The notes under the pieces were generated by a model. The model had not been told where the DNA came from. It was given only the letters and a program-made list of their open reading frames with translations, and did no database searches. DNA of 64,000 bases from Impatiens glandulifera (lineage: Eukaryota > Streptophyta > Magnoliopsida > Ericales > Balsaminaceae): NCBI RefSeq assembly GCF_907164915.1, contig NC_061869.1, positions 24,226,676 to 24,290,675 of the forward strand. Reading direction: 5' to 3'. Made by a program: the position numbers and the translations under genes. This document shows, in pieces, positions 49,436 through 61,990 of this stretch (positions are counted from its first letter, which is position 1; each line of letters begins with the position of its first letter).

Positions 49436-50474
49436 AAGAGAAATGAATTACCGGGTTTAATTTACTATTTTACTTAGGGCGGCAGAGAGGGTAAAAAATT
49501 TTAAATAGGGCAAATATTTTAGTCCTGTAAATTTATTTATTTTATTTATTTTCATATTTAACTTATTTTTTTGAAACTTTTACTCAAAACGTATCGGATT
49601 CGTCAACCCTACTTAAAATCAACAATACGTATTTTGCCGTATCCGACACATATATTGCCGTATCGTACCCATATCCGTTACTCAAAAAAAAATTTGAAAT
49701 ATCCATGCAACATAAATTATACCAATCACTACTATATATCAAACTTCTATTTGATAAAAGGTTTATTGCAATACCCATGTAATATCGGTCAATCACTCTA
49801 AAATTGTCAAATCTAAAATAGTAAGATTATCAATACACACAGACATGGATGGTATAATTGAGTAATGAAAAATAATTCTGAATATATAAGGTATAAACAA
49901 ATAAATAAATAAATAAAGTAAAATATTATAACATAATCTAGATAAAAAAAAAATATGTGAATAATAATAAAAATAAAGCTTGTGATCATAGTCTCTTCCT
50001 TTTTTCAATAATTCGAATAAAATTTCATTCCTAAACAAAAATAAAAATAAGTGTCTTCCTTTTAATATTGTCAAAAATATACAACAAAATAACAGTTTTG
50101 TAAATAGGCTCAACTCAACATCTTATTTCAGTATAGAACATTTTATGGAGAACAAAATAGTGACAATGCATTTAAAATCTGAGTTACTCTTCAAATTTTA
50201 CAATATTAAAGAAGACTAAGTTTGTTTTACATTACTAAGTTAAGCGGAAAGACAGAAAGCATGCTTTAGAGATAAAGTTAAGTTATAAAACATAAAATAA
50301 ATTTATATTTAAATAAATAAATTCATATAATTAAGACTAGTATAATTTGTTTATTATTATTTTGTAGATTAATTTTATATTTTTTGAAATATAAGAGAGA
50401 GTTAACATACACTCTACCATCATAACCTGGCTTTAACTCAAAACGTTTTTAAATGAAATCAAAACTCGGGCTAC

Positions 50475-50513
<39 letters not shown>

Positions 50514-50900
50514 TAAAAATAAAAGTAAACTCTAAACACTCTATTTTATAAATATATAAATAATTAACAATTTTAAATAAACTCAGTTCTAATTTATTAA
50601 AAATAACTTTCTATTCCAGAACTATTGAGAAAATACTCTGGAGAAAACATTATGCAACTAAACATTTATCAGAAAAAGAAATCTAAAATAACGATAATGT
50701 TTGAGAATACAAGTCCATAAAATTCTACTACAGTGGGTGCAAAAGTGCAATTTATAGGCCACACACAAAGACCTCTAAATCCATGTCAAGTAAACAAAAG
50801 AGAATAAGAAAAAAAACAAACCAAGCAGAAGGCAGGGTCCTATACCCACCAGTTGAATTCTAACCCGGTTTTCATTCATGTTTTTACCATAGAGTAGAGA
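49436..50900. other. AT-rich intergenic DNA downstream of the UBP1 gene
   Basis: Includes an inverted relative (49,590-49,680) of the cgatacgg repeat at 38.9 kb and an AT tract (50,475-50,509). The last 200 bases probably hold the 3' UTR of the minus-strand gene ending at 50,933. No ORF with support. Confidence 0.4.
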
Positions 50901-50932
50901 CATAAATAGAGTAAAAAGAAAAATAAAACTTA

Positions 50933-53900
50933 TCACTGATAAAACATTGGGGGCTGCGATGAAGTAATGCCAGCGTACCCACCATCGTAGATAGCCTGGC
51001 TAGCTCCAGTTACAGCAGCACCCATTCGATGGCCTTGTGTATGATGATGATGCATAAGTGCTTGTGCTTGGGCTTGGGCTTGAGCTTGTGCAGCCATTTT
51101 GCTCAATTCAATCTGTCTTTGATATGCAAGAAGCTCAGCTGCAGAAACCCCTTGTATCTGACCACCCACAGCTGGAGGTGGTAAAGGAGACGAACTTGTC
51201 CCTGCCGGAGTTGCCTTACTTCCCCAGGAGCACTGTTGGGTTTACAAACAAAACATGTCAAAAACTGTAAAAAAAAAATATAATGATGTTATGTCTTTGT
51301 TTGATGTGGGGTTATATGGAAATAAGCTAAACCTTTGTTTGAGGTAGGTTATAAAAAATAAGTTATTTGGGTAAGACATTAAGGCTTTGTTAGTTGGGTT
51401 ATGAAAAAGTGGGTTATTTAAGTAAAAGACCTAAAGGGTAGTAATATATAATGAAAACTATTTTTTTTAAAAGAAATAGATGGTATTTAGTTAATGATTT
51501 TAGTGATATGATGGATGAAAAGATAGGTTATTTGCAATAAGGCCACATAAACATAAATATTGAATAAATAGATATTTTGATAGATAGAGTAAGATTGTTG
51601 ATTGAATAATGAGTTATTTCGAAATAATCTCCCATAAATAACCCAGGTTTATCCGCTAAGATACCAAAAGACCTACCTTACTTTTTACCAAAATAATCAA
51701 TAAACCACTCTTTTATATCAAACAATATTTTAGTTTTTGAAAAACAAAACAATATTCAAACAAGCTATGAGTTAATTATAGCCTTTCCTCATCATTTTGG
51801 ACACAAAAATAACACAACACTATATAAATATAATAACCAAAATGTACAAGTATCAAGAAGCTAGACCGGGTATCTGAACAATGAGGCTGACCATAGTTTT
51901 TCTTGTCACAACATTTCACCAGACATTCATACTAATGGGTAAGTTTCTTTTTTGTTTTCCTTTAAATTGACTGGTTTTTTCTAATTTGTTCAAATTCGGC
52001 CTATAAAAATTTTGTATTTTCATTTGGAAACATCATTTACTTTCAATTTTTCTTCCTAGTGTGGATTCATATACGAAAACAGGGAGTATCTAAATTCACT
52101 CTGACCCAGATTGAGTAATTAAATTGACAATTTCTTAGCAGAACTATAAACAAATGTGTTTTCCGCATTACTTAACAAGGATAAGAACAATATGAAATGA
52201 TTGAAGCCATTGCTGACTTGTGATGCAACACAGCCTCTGGAAAGTGAATACAAAGAAAAAGATATGGTTTTGCCCAAAAGCTCATGATTATAGTTCTTTT
52301 GATTTTGTTGGTAGAAGAGAGAAAGGAAAGTTACCTTGACTGGTTTGCCAAAAAGAATTTGAGCATTTCCAGTTTGAATGGCTCGAGCTGCTTCGGCATG
52401 AGTGCTGTATCTAACAAAACCGAAACCTTTATCTCGTTGAATACGAACATCTTCAATCACACCAGCACCTAGATTATGGAAATGCCTGTGAAGATCAACA
52501 GAAGAGACCTGCAAAATATAAAGTATTTTCTCGTTTTCGTAAATCTGTTTTTTTTTATGGGGGGTTGTGGGGAAAGAAATGCTGATAACATCATTGCCAA
52601 CATACAAGAAGAAATTAAAAGTGAATGAAGCAGGTTGGATTCATCATCAGATAATTGTATGAAAATAGTATTTGACTCTACTACTATTACATTAGAATAT
52701 TACCTCAGGAGCAAGATTACCAACATATACAGTAGTGTACTGGGGGTTATTCTCGGGAGCATCGTCATTGATTCTCTCTTGGCCATCTTCTGTTCAAGAA
52801 AATACAACCCATAATCATTAGACTTCATATTAATGCACCACAATAATAACCAATTCCTGTTAAATAATGGCTTCCAATACCATGATAAATTAACCAAAAT
52901 ACCTTATTTATAACATTTTTTAGGAATGACAATCATTTTGCTTCCTAAACATGAATTAGAAGCTTGTTGTGCTTCTTTAATTTGCATCATGCTCGTTTTG
53001 TTCGATGAACTTCTAAAATGTTCAATTATTACAATTCCTCATTTAATGTCTTAATATATTTTAGTCCAAGACTAAGAGCTTGCTTGGTGTGGAAAAAATA
53101 TAAGTCGTGAAATCAAAATCATGTTTGATGCAATGTTCTAAATGGCGGTAAGTGTCTGCCTACAACCTCGGGTGCCTAGGCGGTTGAAATATTTTCACTA
53201 TATAAGCATAAATAAATTTAAATATAATCTAGTCACACCAGGCCTCACAATATCTCTTCTCTTAGTATATTTCCTCATCATTGTCAAAGTTCTATGATGG
53301 GCATATATAAATATTGTAAGGGCTTTTGCTTTGAACAACGTGTTGAGGCCCAATTTCATTGATATATTTTCCCACGTACTAAATAAATAGTGAATAATTG
53401 GAAGGTAAATAGTTATTTTAAATAAATAGTGAATAAATGAAAAGTAAAGAGTCTTTTTTATTAAATTTATATATATATTAATATTAGAAATTAATTAATT
53501 AAAATAACTAATAATTAAATAATTAAATGAGCGCCTCATGTATAGGCGGGGCGGTGTAGGACCGCCTACCGCCTCGACCGCCATTTAGAACACTGGTTTG
53601 ATGAAAAGTAGTTTTGGAGTTAAATTTCTAAAATGCCCTTTGAATAGTAAAGTAAGGGCATTTTGATCTTTTAGTTGATGAATAGAGTACATTAGCCCAT
53701 TGAACATGATCAATGGTTCACATTATCATTTGACTCACCTGATGCTCCGCTAGTTAGTTCTACAACATTTTTAGAATCTGAACTTTGTTTGTCGTCGTTA
53801 ATACCAGCACCCTTCATTGCCCAGTTGCATCGAATCTGCCTGCTTCCGAGCCACTTTCCTGCCAATTCAAACAAAAAGGAGAGTTTGAAAGAGGATGAAA

Positions 53901-56900
53901 GGTAATCTCATTGATTCACAGGCTAATTGCCCGGCAAAAAGTAGGAAAAATAAATTCATTGAGTTACCATTCAGATCGTTTATTGCAGTCTGGGCATCCT
54001 GGAAACAGAGAAAAAGTAAAAATGAAGATCATCAAGTGAAGGAGTAATAAGAGAAGATAAGATGAAAGTACTATTCATTTTTGCTTGCCTGTTGGCTTCG
54101 GAATGAAACAAACCCAAATCCTCTCGAGCGACCAGTCTTCTGGTCCCACATAACTCTAGCATCCCTATACATGGGGAGTCGTACATCAAAATTAGGAAAA
54201 ACTAAATTAGCATCCCTACCTACAACGCTTTTCTTTCTAGATAGAAGATTTTCAATTGTGCAAACGTTTTATTTTGCTTTGTTGTTCTTGTTTGTGTGAA
54301 CGGCTTGTCTTCACTTTCTTTAAAAAAATCGTTAGAAAAGACACTTTGGGACTTTATTTTTAATATAATAAAATGGCATTAAGTTTTTTACCCAAAAAAA
54401 ATACCCTTCTCATATATCTTGTTAGAATCATCAAGACAACAACTACTCAAGCAAAGAAGCAAGACTTACGAGCATGTAGGATAGGCAGAGAAGCACGCAT
54501 ATAAAGTAGCATCGGTAACTTCAGGACTAAGATCACCAACAAAAATATTAAAATGACCTGAAACACACAAGACAGAGAAATAATAAGGACTAGACATTAG
54601 TATTGTAGACCATGGAAATAAAAAATGGAAGGTGTCCGACTTGTCGTGTCCTCTCTTTGACTACTAGCATAAGCCCAGTTTACTTTAATAGGCTGCCCAA
54701 ACCTGCAAAAAAAAGTTCTTCAATTGTAAGAACAAGAATATAACCAACTGGGTGATATTGAGGGAAAGGTAAAAAATACTCACAGATGCCTCCCATTAAG
54801 AGTTACAATAGAAAGAGTAGCTGATCTGCGATCATAGTAATCCACGAATCCATAGGATGACTGGATAAAACAGTTAATGTATAGTCAAGTGGGTGATAAT
54901 GGTCTATAAAACAAAGAAATGTTAATGCCAGGAACAATGAAATAAAGCCTATTAGGAATTATAGCTCTTATAAAACATCAAGCGATTCAAAATGTTTGGG
55001 AGTTGGCCCTTGATAAATTTAACTGCTCTTGGATCCTTATGACCTCTTTGTGGATTGAGTGACAATCTTCTGGTTCATTTGGCTCGAAAGAAACAAATGC
55101 ATATTTGACAAAGGGTCAACGAATTCAAACTTAATTTGGTTCATCATTACATTAATTTGGAAGCATTTCAGATTTAAATTCCAAATAATATTTATTTGTA
55201 TTGAACTGGTCTGGCTTCAGCCACGGTCTATGTGAATGCAAGCAATATATTTTTTTAGTTTACTTTTCAAAAATGTCATGATCTACAATAATCAATTTTC
55301 CTTATTCTGATCATTTAGAGGCCGAAGTTTGGATTGTTCATTTACATAAATCAAATGTCCCAAGAATAGAACGAAGTGAACTCAGCACTCATCCTCTCTT
55401 CTAGCCTAGCGATATAAAAGGTGTATATCTCCAGCCTCCTTGAGATCCTGGGTTCGAGCCCGTCAGGCAGTAAGTTCTGCACCGGATTAAATGGTTAAGT
55501 ATGTTTGCAGGCTATGTGCTTAACCCACGGGGATTAGTCGCTCTCCAAAACAGAGGCGGAACTCAGCATTCTCAAAAAAAAAGTACTCATGGATACCAAC
55601 CATATGTGGAGTCATGTAGCGACTTTTTAATGGCCTAATTATAGAGATTATGTTATTCATAAAGTATTGCCTTCCTAATAAGGGCAAGTGGTACAGCTAA
55701 ACCTGTCACGCCTAACCCGAATGAAACCATTAACCTTTAGTCCAAACACACCTCAAGAATTGTAACCCTAACCCAAATGAAACCATTAGCCTTTAAACCA
55801 CATGCTTCTAGTGCACAACTACTCAGGTACTTTCAACTACAAATCCACTTCCCTATCATCATGTCAACACCCTCTTTTTTGTTCCCATCCAATTGAAAAA
55901 AAAAATGGGATTAGAAAAAACTAACATTTTTCCTTGTTGAGAAGTATAATTCTCACTCATACTTAATATAATAAGCACTAGTGAAGCAAGATTTAGTATG
56001 GTTTAAGGATTATGAAGTATAATTCTGAAGACTTTGCAAGTTGTAGTAAAAAAGTGAAAGGAAGAGAAAAACAAACCTTTTCCTTTCGGATGAGTTTGCA
56101 CCCTTCAATTGGACCCGTACTTGAGAAAACCTCTTGCAGAAGTGGTTCTGAAACTTGTGGGTGAACATTTCCAACATACCTGCATCTCACAAATTCATAC
56201 GATATTCTGAGATAATTAATAATACAGCCAAAACATATTTAACTTCATATCATTGTATTGATGAAACAATAACACTGCATATCTCCATCCATGACAACTA
56301 TAAAATCTGGACACACAAATTTATGGAGAATGCCCCAAAAGTAGCATGACATGGAAAAAAAATGAACTGTTTTATGCAAGCCAATTTAAGCGAGGCGTGG
56401 TTAAAAGCAAGGAAAAAAGGATATGGAAAAAGATCCCAAAAAAATGAATAAATGAAATTCAAAGAATTGCTCTACAATACTCACACACTGCGGCATGTAC
56501 TTGAATCAAAGCCAGGAGGCAAATTACCACTCAAAATAGGCTCTATCTGCAAAAAAAAAGAAAAGAAAAAAGAAACAAAATAAAAGGTTGAAAATCCAAA
56601 ATCCTAAGGAAAAAACTCAAAAATAGGAAAATCCTATAAAATGAATAAAATGCACCACTATTTAGAATGTCCTGGTCAAGTGTGAACTTCAAGAAGACAA
56701 TTGGTCTTATAACTAAATCGCAAAAACTTGTAATATTATCTTCAGATTATACTAGGAAATCAGTATGGGTAAATGAGAAAACCACACAGTGAACATAGAT
56801 ATCATCATTTCTTACTTTTTTTTCATTTTAATACAAGAAGAGTTGCATAGTGATTGTAAATCTTTTTGTCAACAAAGAGGAACTTGGCCAGTCACACCAC

Positions 56901-57812
56901 TATTCAACTTTATCTAGACAAACAAAGATTAATATGTTGTTACTATAACACTCTTTCTCAATAACTAAGAATTCTCCTCTATTTTCACATTCACTCTCTA
57001 ACACCAACAACCATAAGCCTTTAATGAAAGGGGTATGATATCATCCCTTTCAATTCTTTAAAAACATCTTCCCAATAGTTCATCATCTACGAGCCTATAT
57101 GAAAACAGGTACTTTTAATTTCTGATCTAAATGAGGACACATATCAGGTAATTGTTTAGGATAATCTTTGGTTTGTTTTGGTTGGTTTCTAACTATATTG
57201 GAATTTCTATGTTAAAAATTGAAGTTAGAGATGTTTCTAAATATGTCCTAATGTCACCATTTGGTGTGGGTAGAGTTTCTTTATGGAAAAGGTCTTGCAA
57301 GTTGCTTAAAGTAAATAGTACATACAACCATTAAACTACAAGAGATCACCAAGTATTCTATATTTGAACAAGAATGTTAAAAGCTTATTTTAGTCTGAAT
57401 ACCAATTTACACTATATTAACATTCAAGAGTCCTTCTAAAGAGTAAAATTCCTGATATCACAGCCATTGATAAGAATAAAATCAACCGCAAATAGATAAC
57501 ACACAAAGGAATATAAAAACCCATCTAGAGAAACATGATATAAGGCTGATAAAAGAGAACCAAATCCAATAAACAAAAAAAGAAAAGAAATTGGGGATTT
57601 TCTGAATAATAAAATATTGAGGATATTAAGGGAGATGACACGATACTCTTTATTATACATCAGGAAGAAGAAAACGTGACTAAAGGATAGGGAAAATGAA
57701 CCTGAGGAGGCGCTAGAAGGCCAGGATGATAGATAGATTGCTGCATCAACGCTTGCTGTTGTTTCAGCCTCTGTTGTTGCTGCATCTGTTGCATCTGCTG
57801 CATCTGCTGCAT
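50933..57812 (-). CDS. UBP1: Oligouridylate-binding protein, UBP1/TIA-1 class, three RRMs
   Basis: Nuclear-cytoplasmic protein that binds U-rich RNA, helps U-rich intron splicing and mRNA stability, and enters stress granules (family knowledge). Twelve coding exons join in frame: 57812-57702, 56546-56485, 56179-56077, 54860-54784, 54702-54641, 54557-54470, 54164-54089, 53998-53968, 53858-53739, 52789-52704, 52508-52335, 51232-50933; 1,290 bases, 429 residues, as expected (about 400-430). RRM1 is residues 58-131 ([16 protein letters not shown]), RRM2 141-217 ([17 protein letters not shown]), RRM3 264-330 ([17 protein letters not shown]). The N-terminus is Met/Gln-rich followed by [20 protein letters not shown], a family hallmark; the C-terminus has an Ala-Gln run, HHHH and YDGGYAG. 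Intron 7 uses a GC donor. Start: first ATG at 57,812; three more in-frame ATGs follow within nine codons. No lesions, so apparently functional. Which UBP1 paralogue it is cannot be told. Confidence 0.95.
51285..51660. mobile_element. MITE relic with repeated terminus, in UBP1 intron 11
   Basis: The terminus-like motif (c/t)ctttgtttgatgtggggtt recurs as ctttgtttgaggtaggttat and ctttgttagttgggttatg (near 51,294, 51,334 and 51,383). The far end, in reverse, reads aacctgggttatttatggga. It resembles the MITE at 21.5 kb and is degenerate. Confidence 0.4.
53131..53595. mobile_element. hAT-type MITE in UBP1 intron 9
   Basis: Ends CAATGTTCTAAATGGCGG and, in reverse, CAGTGTTCTAAATGGCGG (17 of 18 matching). 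Perfect 8-bp target duplication GTTTGATG at 53,123-53,130 and 53,596-53,603. The subterminal parts are GC-rich (gcctaggcgg, ggcggggcgg); the interior is AT-rich and non-coding. Confidence 0.85.
55395..55580 (+). mobile_element. tRNA-derived SINE in UBP1 intron 3
   Basis: Begins tctagcctagcgatataaaa (A-box region), then gatcctgggttcgagcccg (a perfect B-box, GGTTCGAGCCC), a unique body with ggattagtcgctctcc and an A9 tail at 55,575. ACTCAT occurs just before the element (55,389-55,394) and after the tail (55,586-55,591), a possible short target duplication. It is antisense to the host gene. Confidence 0.7.
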
Positions 57813-58269
57813 AGTGATTTCTTCAATGTATGGATACGGAAACAAAAAAGGAGGTCGATTTGAAGAGAAGAGAGAGATGGGGAGATGAAAAATGAAACCA
57901 AAAAAAAAAAAACCCTCGAAGGGAGGGGGGAAGAGAAGAAAAAGAACGATGGGCAGTGATGACGATGAAGGTTGAGAGAGAAAGATTGAGAGACTGAACC
58001 GGTAGATGCCTCTAGATCATTTCTTTTATAATTGAGCAAATGAACAAGGCTTGGGCTTACGTTCTTCTATGCCCCATCTCATAACTGAACTTTTTTCAAC
58101 CAAATCGTAGCCATAGGATCTTCATTATAGTTTATTTTTTCTCATTACAAATAAATAAATAAAAATTCTAATATATATTTTTCTTTTTAATTTAGGGAAT
58201 TTATTTTTAAAAAATAATTCTAATATATATAAATATAAAAACTCAATTTTCTCAAATCACTAATTCATC

Positions 58270-58530
58270 TCACACCAATGCATGCGGTTTATATATTAAG
58301 GTGTCAAGACAATCAATAAGTCACTACACAACTCATGTCATTTCTTAATATTAAGGTGTCAAGGCAATCCCTAAGTCACCGCACAACAACGCATGCGGGT
58401 TCCTTAATATTAAGATATTAAGGTGTCAAGGCAAGGCAATCACTAGGTCACCGCAATAACGCATGCAGGTCCCTTGATGTTAAGGTATTAAGGTGTCTAA
58501 GGCAAGGCAATCACTAGGTCAACATACAAC
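58270..58530 (+). repeat. Minisatellite upstream of UBP1, about 65-80 bp x4
   Basis: Units share attaaggtgtcaagg-caatcac/ctaagtca, then cgcacaacaacgcatgcggg and tccttaatattaa. It starts about 460 bases upstream of the UBP1 start codon, within its likely promoter region. Confidence 0.75.
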
Positions 58531-58564
58531 AACAACCGGAAGAAACTGATGCTTTGGTTATTTA

Positions 58565-59428
58565 GACCATCCCTAACCTACACTCAAACTCAAACCCATT
58601 TTGCATTTCTCCCCCTCCAACCTATTCTCAAACTCAAACCCAAACCCAAAATGGTCAAAACATCATTTTCTCTCTTAGACCGTCTACACAAACTATTTTG
58701 TGTTTGAAAACTCTAACACATCATCAAACTCATACACAATGAGTTTTTGATTCATTTCTCAATCTTGAAAACTCATAATTCATCCAACAAAAGGTTATTT
58801 TATATATATTTTAGTAAATTAAGTTTATATAATTTAATTTATTTTTTATATATTTTTTTAATATATTAATTTTGTTTTTATATATTTATATAATTTATTT
58901 ATATATTAATTTTATTTATGTATGTATATTTAATTATTTGTTTCTTATATAATTTTTGTTATGTATCCTAAATTTATAATAATTAACAAAATTAACAAAA
59001 ACAAAAATTTAAAAATACATTAAAATAAAATACAAAGTAGTAAAATAACATTACAAACTAACCAATTAAAAATAAAAGACATTAATAAAGATTTCAAGAT
59101 AAAAATAGTCGATTTCAAGATTTCATATCTCGGTAAGAAAAAATAAGAGATAAATAAGATTTGAAGATTTTTAATATATATAAATTATTAATCTATAATT
59201 AATTTTATTATAATTTCTTTTAATTAAATAAAAAAATATTAAGGTTTAATTTATAAAATTTATAAATATGTAGATTGTATTAAAAATGTTAAAAAGTTGG
59301 TAAGAAAAAAAATGTAGAACATTCTTTTGAGTTTGAAAATGAGTTTTTGGGTTAAAGATAAATTACTATTTGATGTAAGGTTCACTGCATTTTGGGTGTA
59401 AAAATTGAATTAAGAGTTGGAGATGGCC
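58565..59428. mobile_element. Tourist-like (PIF/Harbinger) MITE, copy 1
   Basis: Ends GACCATCCCTAAC and, in reverse, GGCCATCTCCAAC. Flanked by TTA on both sides (58,562-58,564 and 59,429-59,431). The interior is AT-rich and non-coding. A 3-bp TTA target is the rule for PIF/Harbinger elements. Confidence 0.75.
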
Positions 59429-59569
59429 TTAATACTCATATTTGCGTTTTACTATTCACATACGCCATTTATTTTTCAAAATTATAAATAAGTCCTTTGA
59501 CTTTTGATATATGGATAAACTTCTTTATTTTTATTTTAGTTTTCATTTTTTTACCTAGGAAGTTTAATG

Positions 59570-60019
59570 TAAAAAGGAGATATATATTAATTTTATATAT
59601 TTAGTTTTTTATATATAATTTTTTAAATTTTTTTATTAATATTTTTTACCTATCATAAATTTATAATAATGTACAATATTGATAAGAAAATTAAAAATAC
59701 AAGATAAAAAAATAAAATTATTGACAGATAATAAAAATAGAGTTAATAATGTTTAATATATTTTTTTAATTCATATAAATTATTAATGTATAATTAATTT
59801 TATCATAATTTTTTCTAATTGAATAAAAAAAACATTGGAGTTTAATTTATAAAGTTGATAAATATATAAATGGTTTTAAAAATATTATTGTGAAAAAGAA
59901 TATTCGAAGAATATTCTTTTAAGTTTGAGAATGAATTTTTGGGTTGGAAATAAATTATTGTTAATAGGACAGTTACTATATTTTAAGTTTGAGAATTAGT
60001 TTTTCAATCGAAGATGGTC
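59570..60019. mobile_element. Tourist-like MITE, copy 2 (5' truncated)
   Basis: Its right half matches copy 1 (attcttttaagtttgagaat, tttttgggttggaaataaat) and ends gaagatggtc followed by TTA (60,020-60,022). The left terminus was not found. Confidence 0.6.
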
Positions 60020-60149
60020 TTAGTTAGCAACTAATGATATATTTTTTTTAATTAATATTAAATATTATTTTCACATTAATTTTGTGTTATGGAATATAAA
60101 TCAATGGATAATTTATTCATAATGCTTTCTTTTATAATCAATGTGTTAG

Positions 60150-61990
60150 TAGAATTTTTTTCAGTCTCGAACCTGAGATTTCGAGGCCTGAGGCGAGCAC
60201 AAAACTTGGTGCTCTCAAAGCTTAATATTCATACATATATTTTTTAAATCACATGAATTCTAGAAATAAATTATCATCAAAACAATATGTCATAAGTAAA
60301 TACTAAAAAACAAAGAAGATCCAAACAAAATATAAAATTCATGTTCTGAACTAGTACATAGTCACTTAAATATTACTCGTCTCGCATTTTTTGAAGCGAA
60401 AGTATTGATCAAGTTTGCATAATCAACTTTCTCAATAATTTTTTTCTCGATAGATAACATAGCTAACCCATTTAGTCTTTCTTATGACATAGTTGATCGA
60501 ATATAAGTTTTAATCAACTTCAATTTGGAAAAACTCTTTTACGCAGATGCAACAGTAACTGGTATAGTCAGCAAAACTCGATATGCGATAAAGGAATTTG
60601 GATAACAACCATCCATTGTTTTCAAATAATTCAGCACATTCTTTTTGCTTCTCCGGGTAATGAATGTCTTAACAACTTTAGTTTTAGAAATAAATTTGAT
60701 CCATCAACATCGGAGTGCCCATTACGTGTTAAAGAATTTTGAAGATATTCTTCCAATCTTTGTATCCTTCGTCAGCCAGATAACCAAGTTTCGCCATGGT
60801 TATCTGAGTTTTGAATAACTTGCAACAAAAACAGAAGATCTTGTCCATAGAAATAGAGTACACTAACCATCTTTTGTCACTTTTCTCACCATTTGTCAAC
60901 TGTCTCTTATAATGTGATGGATTGAAATGTCTTCCAGTGTTATCAAGAGGAAACAAAATATCATCATATCTTTTAGGACCTCTTTCAACCAAAAAGTCCA
61001 TAATATTTTGCATTTTGTCTCAACTTCCTAGATCATCAACATTTAAAAGAAACAAAATCTTTTGATTTATATCTCCATCAGTGTCACTTTTAGGCATACT
61101 TACATCGTTCTCATTTTCAGACTGTTTTGGGTCTTCATTGCGAAGTTCATTCAATTCACCATGTTCCTGATCATTCAACTTATCATCGATGTCATTCTGG
61201 TTCACTTGCTCTACTATTTGATCGCTTGTGAAATACTTATTAAGGTTTCCTACTCGACTTTGAATTAAAGCATCTTCCTTTTGTTTTTTCTTTCTTTTTT
61301 CTGCCCCAGACAATTGTTTTCTTAGCATGCTTGATAAAACTCTAAATGCTAATCTACATTAAAAATTTATAGATTAACCAGCATTCTATGAATCTATGAT
61401 TAACCACAATGTTGCACTTCCGCTATGCAATAATGCAAGATACAGATTGTGAATCCACCATTCCACCAGACAAGTCCTCAACAACCAAAAATAATCAAGT
61501 AAATCGAACTAAAATCTCACCGAAATCGGAGGAAGAACTCTAGTGGGTAGTGGCGTAGTGCCGAGAAACAAGGCTGGAACGAGCGAAAAAGGCCCAAGAG
61601 CTCGGGGAAGGAGATGACCATGTTTTCTGCTCTGATTCTGGCAAGCTGGAGGATCGACGACGGGCTTGGGGTTTGGGGAAAGTGTTTCTTTTTCTTTATC
61701 CAGAATGCTTGTTCTTATTTTTTTTCTTTTTCCTTAATTTTGTTGATAAATGGGAATCGTGCCATTCTTTTCTCCAAGTAAGATAGTGTTTTTTATTTTT
61801 ATTTTTTTTGGATAAAAATTAAGTTAGGGCTTATCATTGATAAGTTATCAATTATTATTTATGGGCTTTTTAAAAATAAGTCCATGAACATATCATTATA
61901 ATTTTTTATTTTTTGAAGATTTTGGTGCCCAAAAAATATTTGGGCCTGAGGCAATTGCATCACTTATTACAGTAGGTCCGGGCCTAATTT
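60150..61990 (-). mobile_element. hAT element relic, ZnF-MYM/TTF type
   Basis: Internally deleted element around the transposase pseudogene below. Both margins carry (ggcctgaggc)-type sequence: cgaggcctgaggcgagcac at 60,180-60,200 and tgggcctgaggcaattgc at 61,945-61,962, typical of the subterminal parts of this hAT group. Exact termini and target duplication were not found. Confidence 0.5.
60379..61328 (-). pseudogene. hAT transposase (ZnF-MYM/TTF type), internally deleted
   Basis: From the ATG at 61,326-61,328 one frame runs 200 codons to 60,729, broken only by a TGA at 61,020-61,022, where relatives have Trp (GS-stop-DKMQNIMDFLVERGP). It shows the basic N-terminus, an acidic stretch and the TTF zinc-finger domain: GRHFNPSHYKRQLTNGEKSD, RWLVYSISMDKIFCFCCKLF, DEGYKDWKNIF. 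Sequence then jumps to the C-terminal hAT dimerisation domain at 60,580-60,379: VLLTIPVTVASA, stop, KSFSKLKLIKTYIRSTMS, stop, ERLNGLAMLSIEKKIIEKVD and YANLINTFASKNARR. The RNase-H-like catalytic core between them is missing. The element is dead. Confidence 0.85.

Noticed and set aside
52119..52607. Single 162-codon ORF as an independent RRM protein
   Set aside because: It is exon 11 of UBP1 (52,335-52,508) read through into both introns.
55435..55460. Possible functional tRNA gene at the GGTTCGAGCCC box
   Set aside because: The acceptor and anticodon arms cannot be formed; body and A-tail show it is a SINE.
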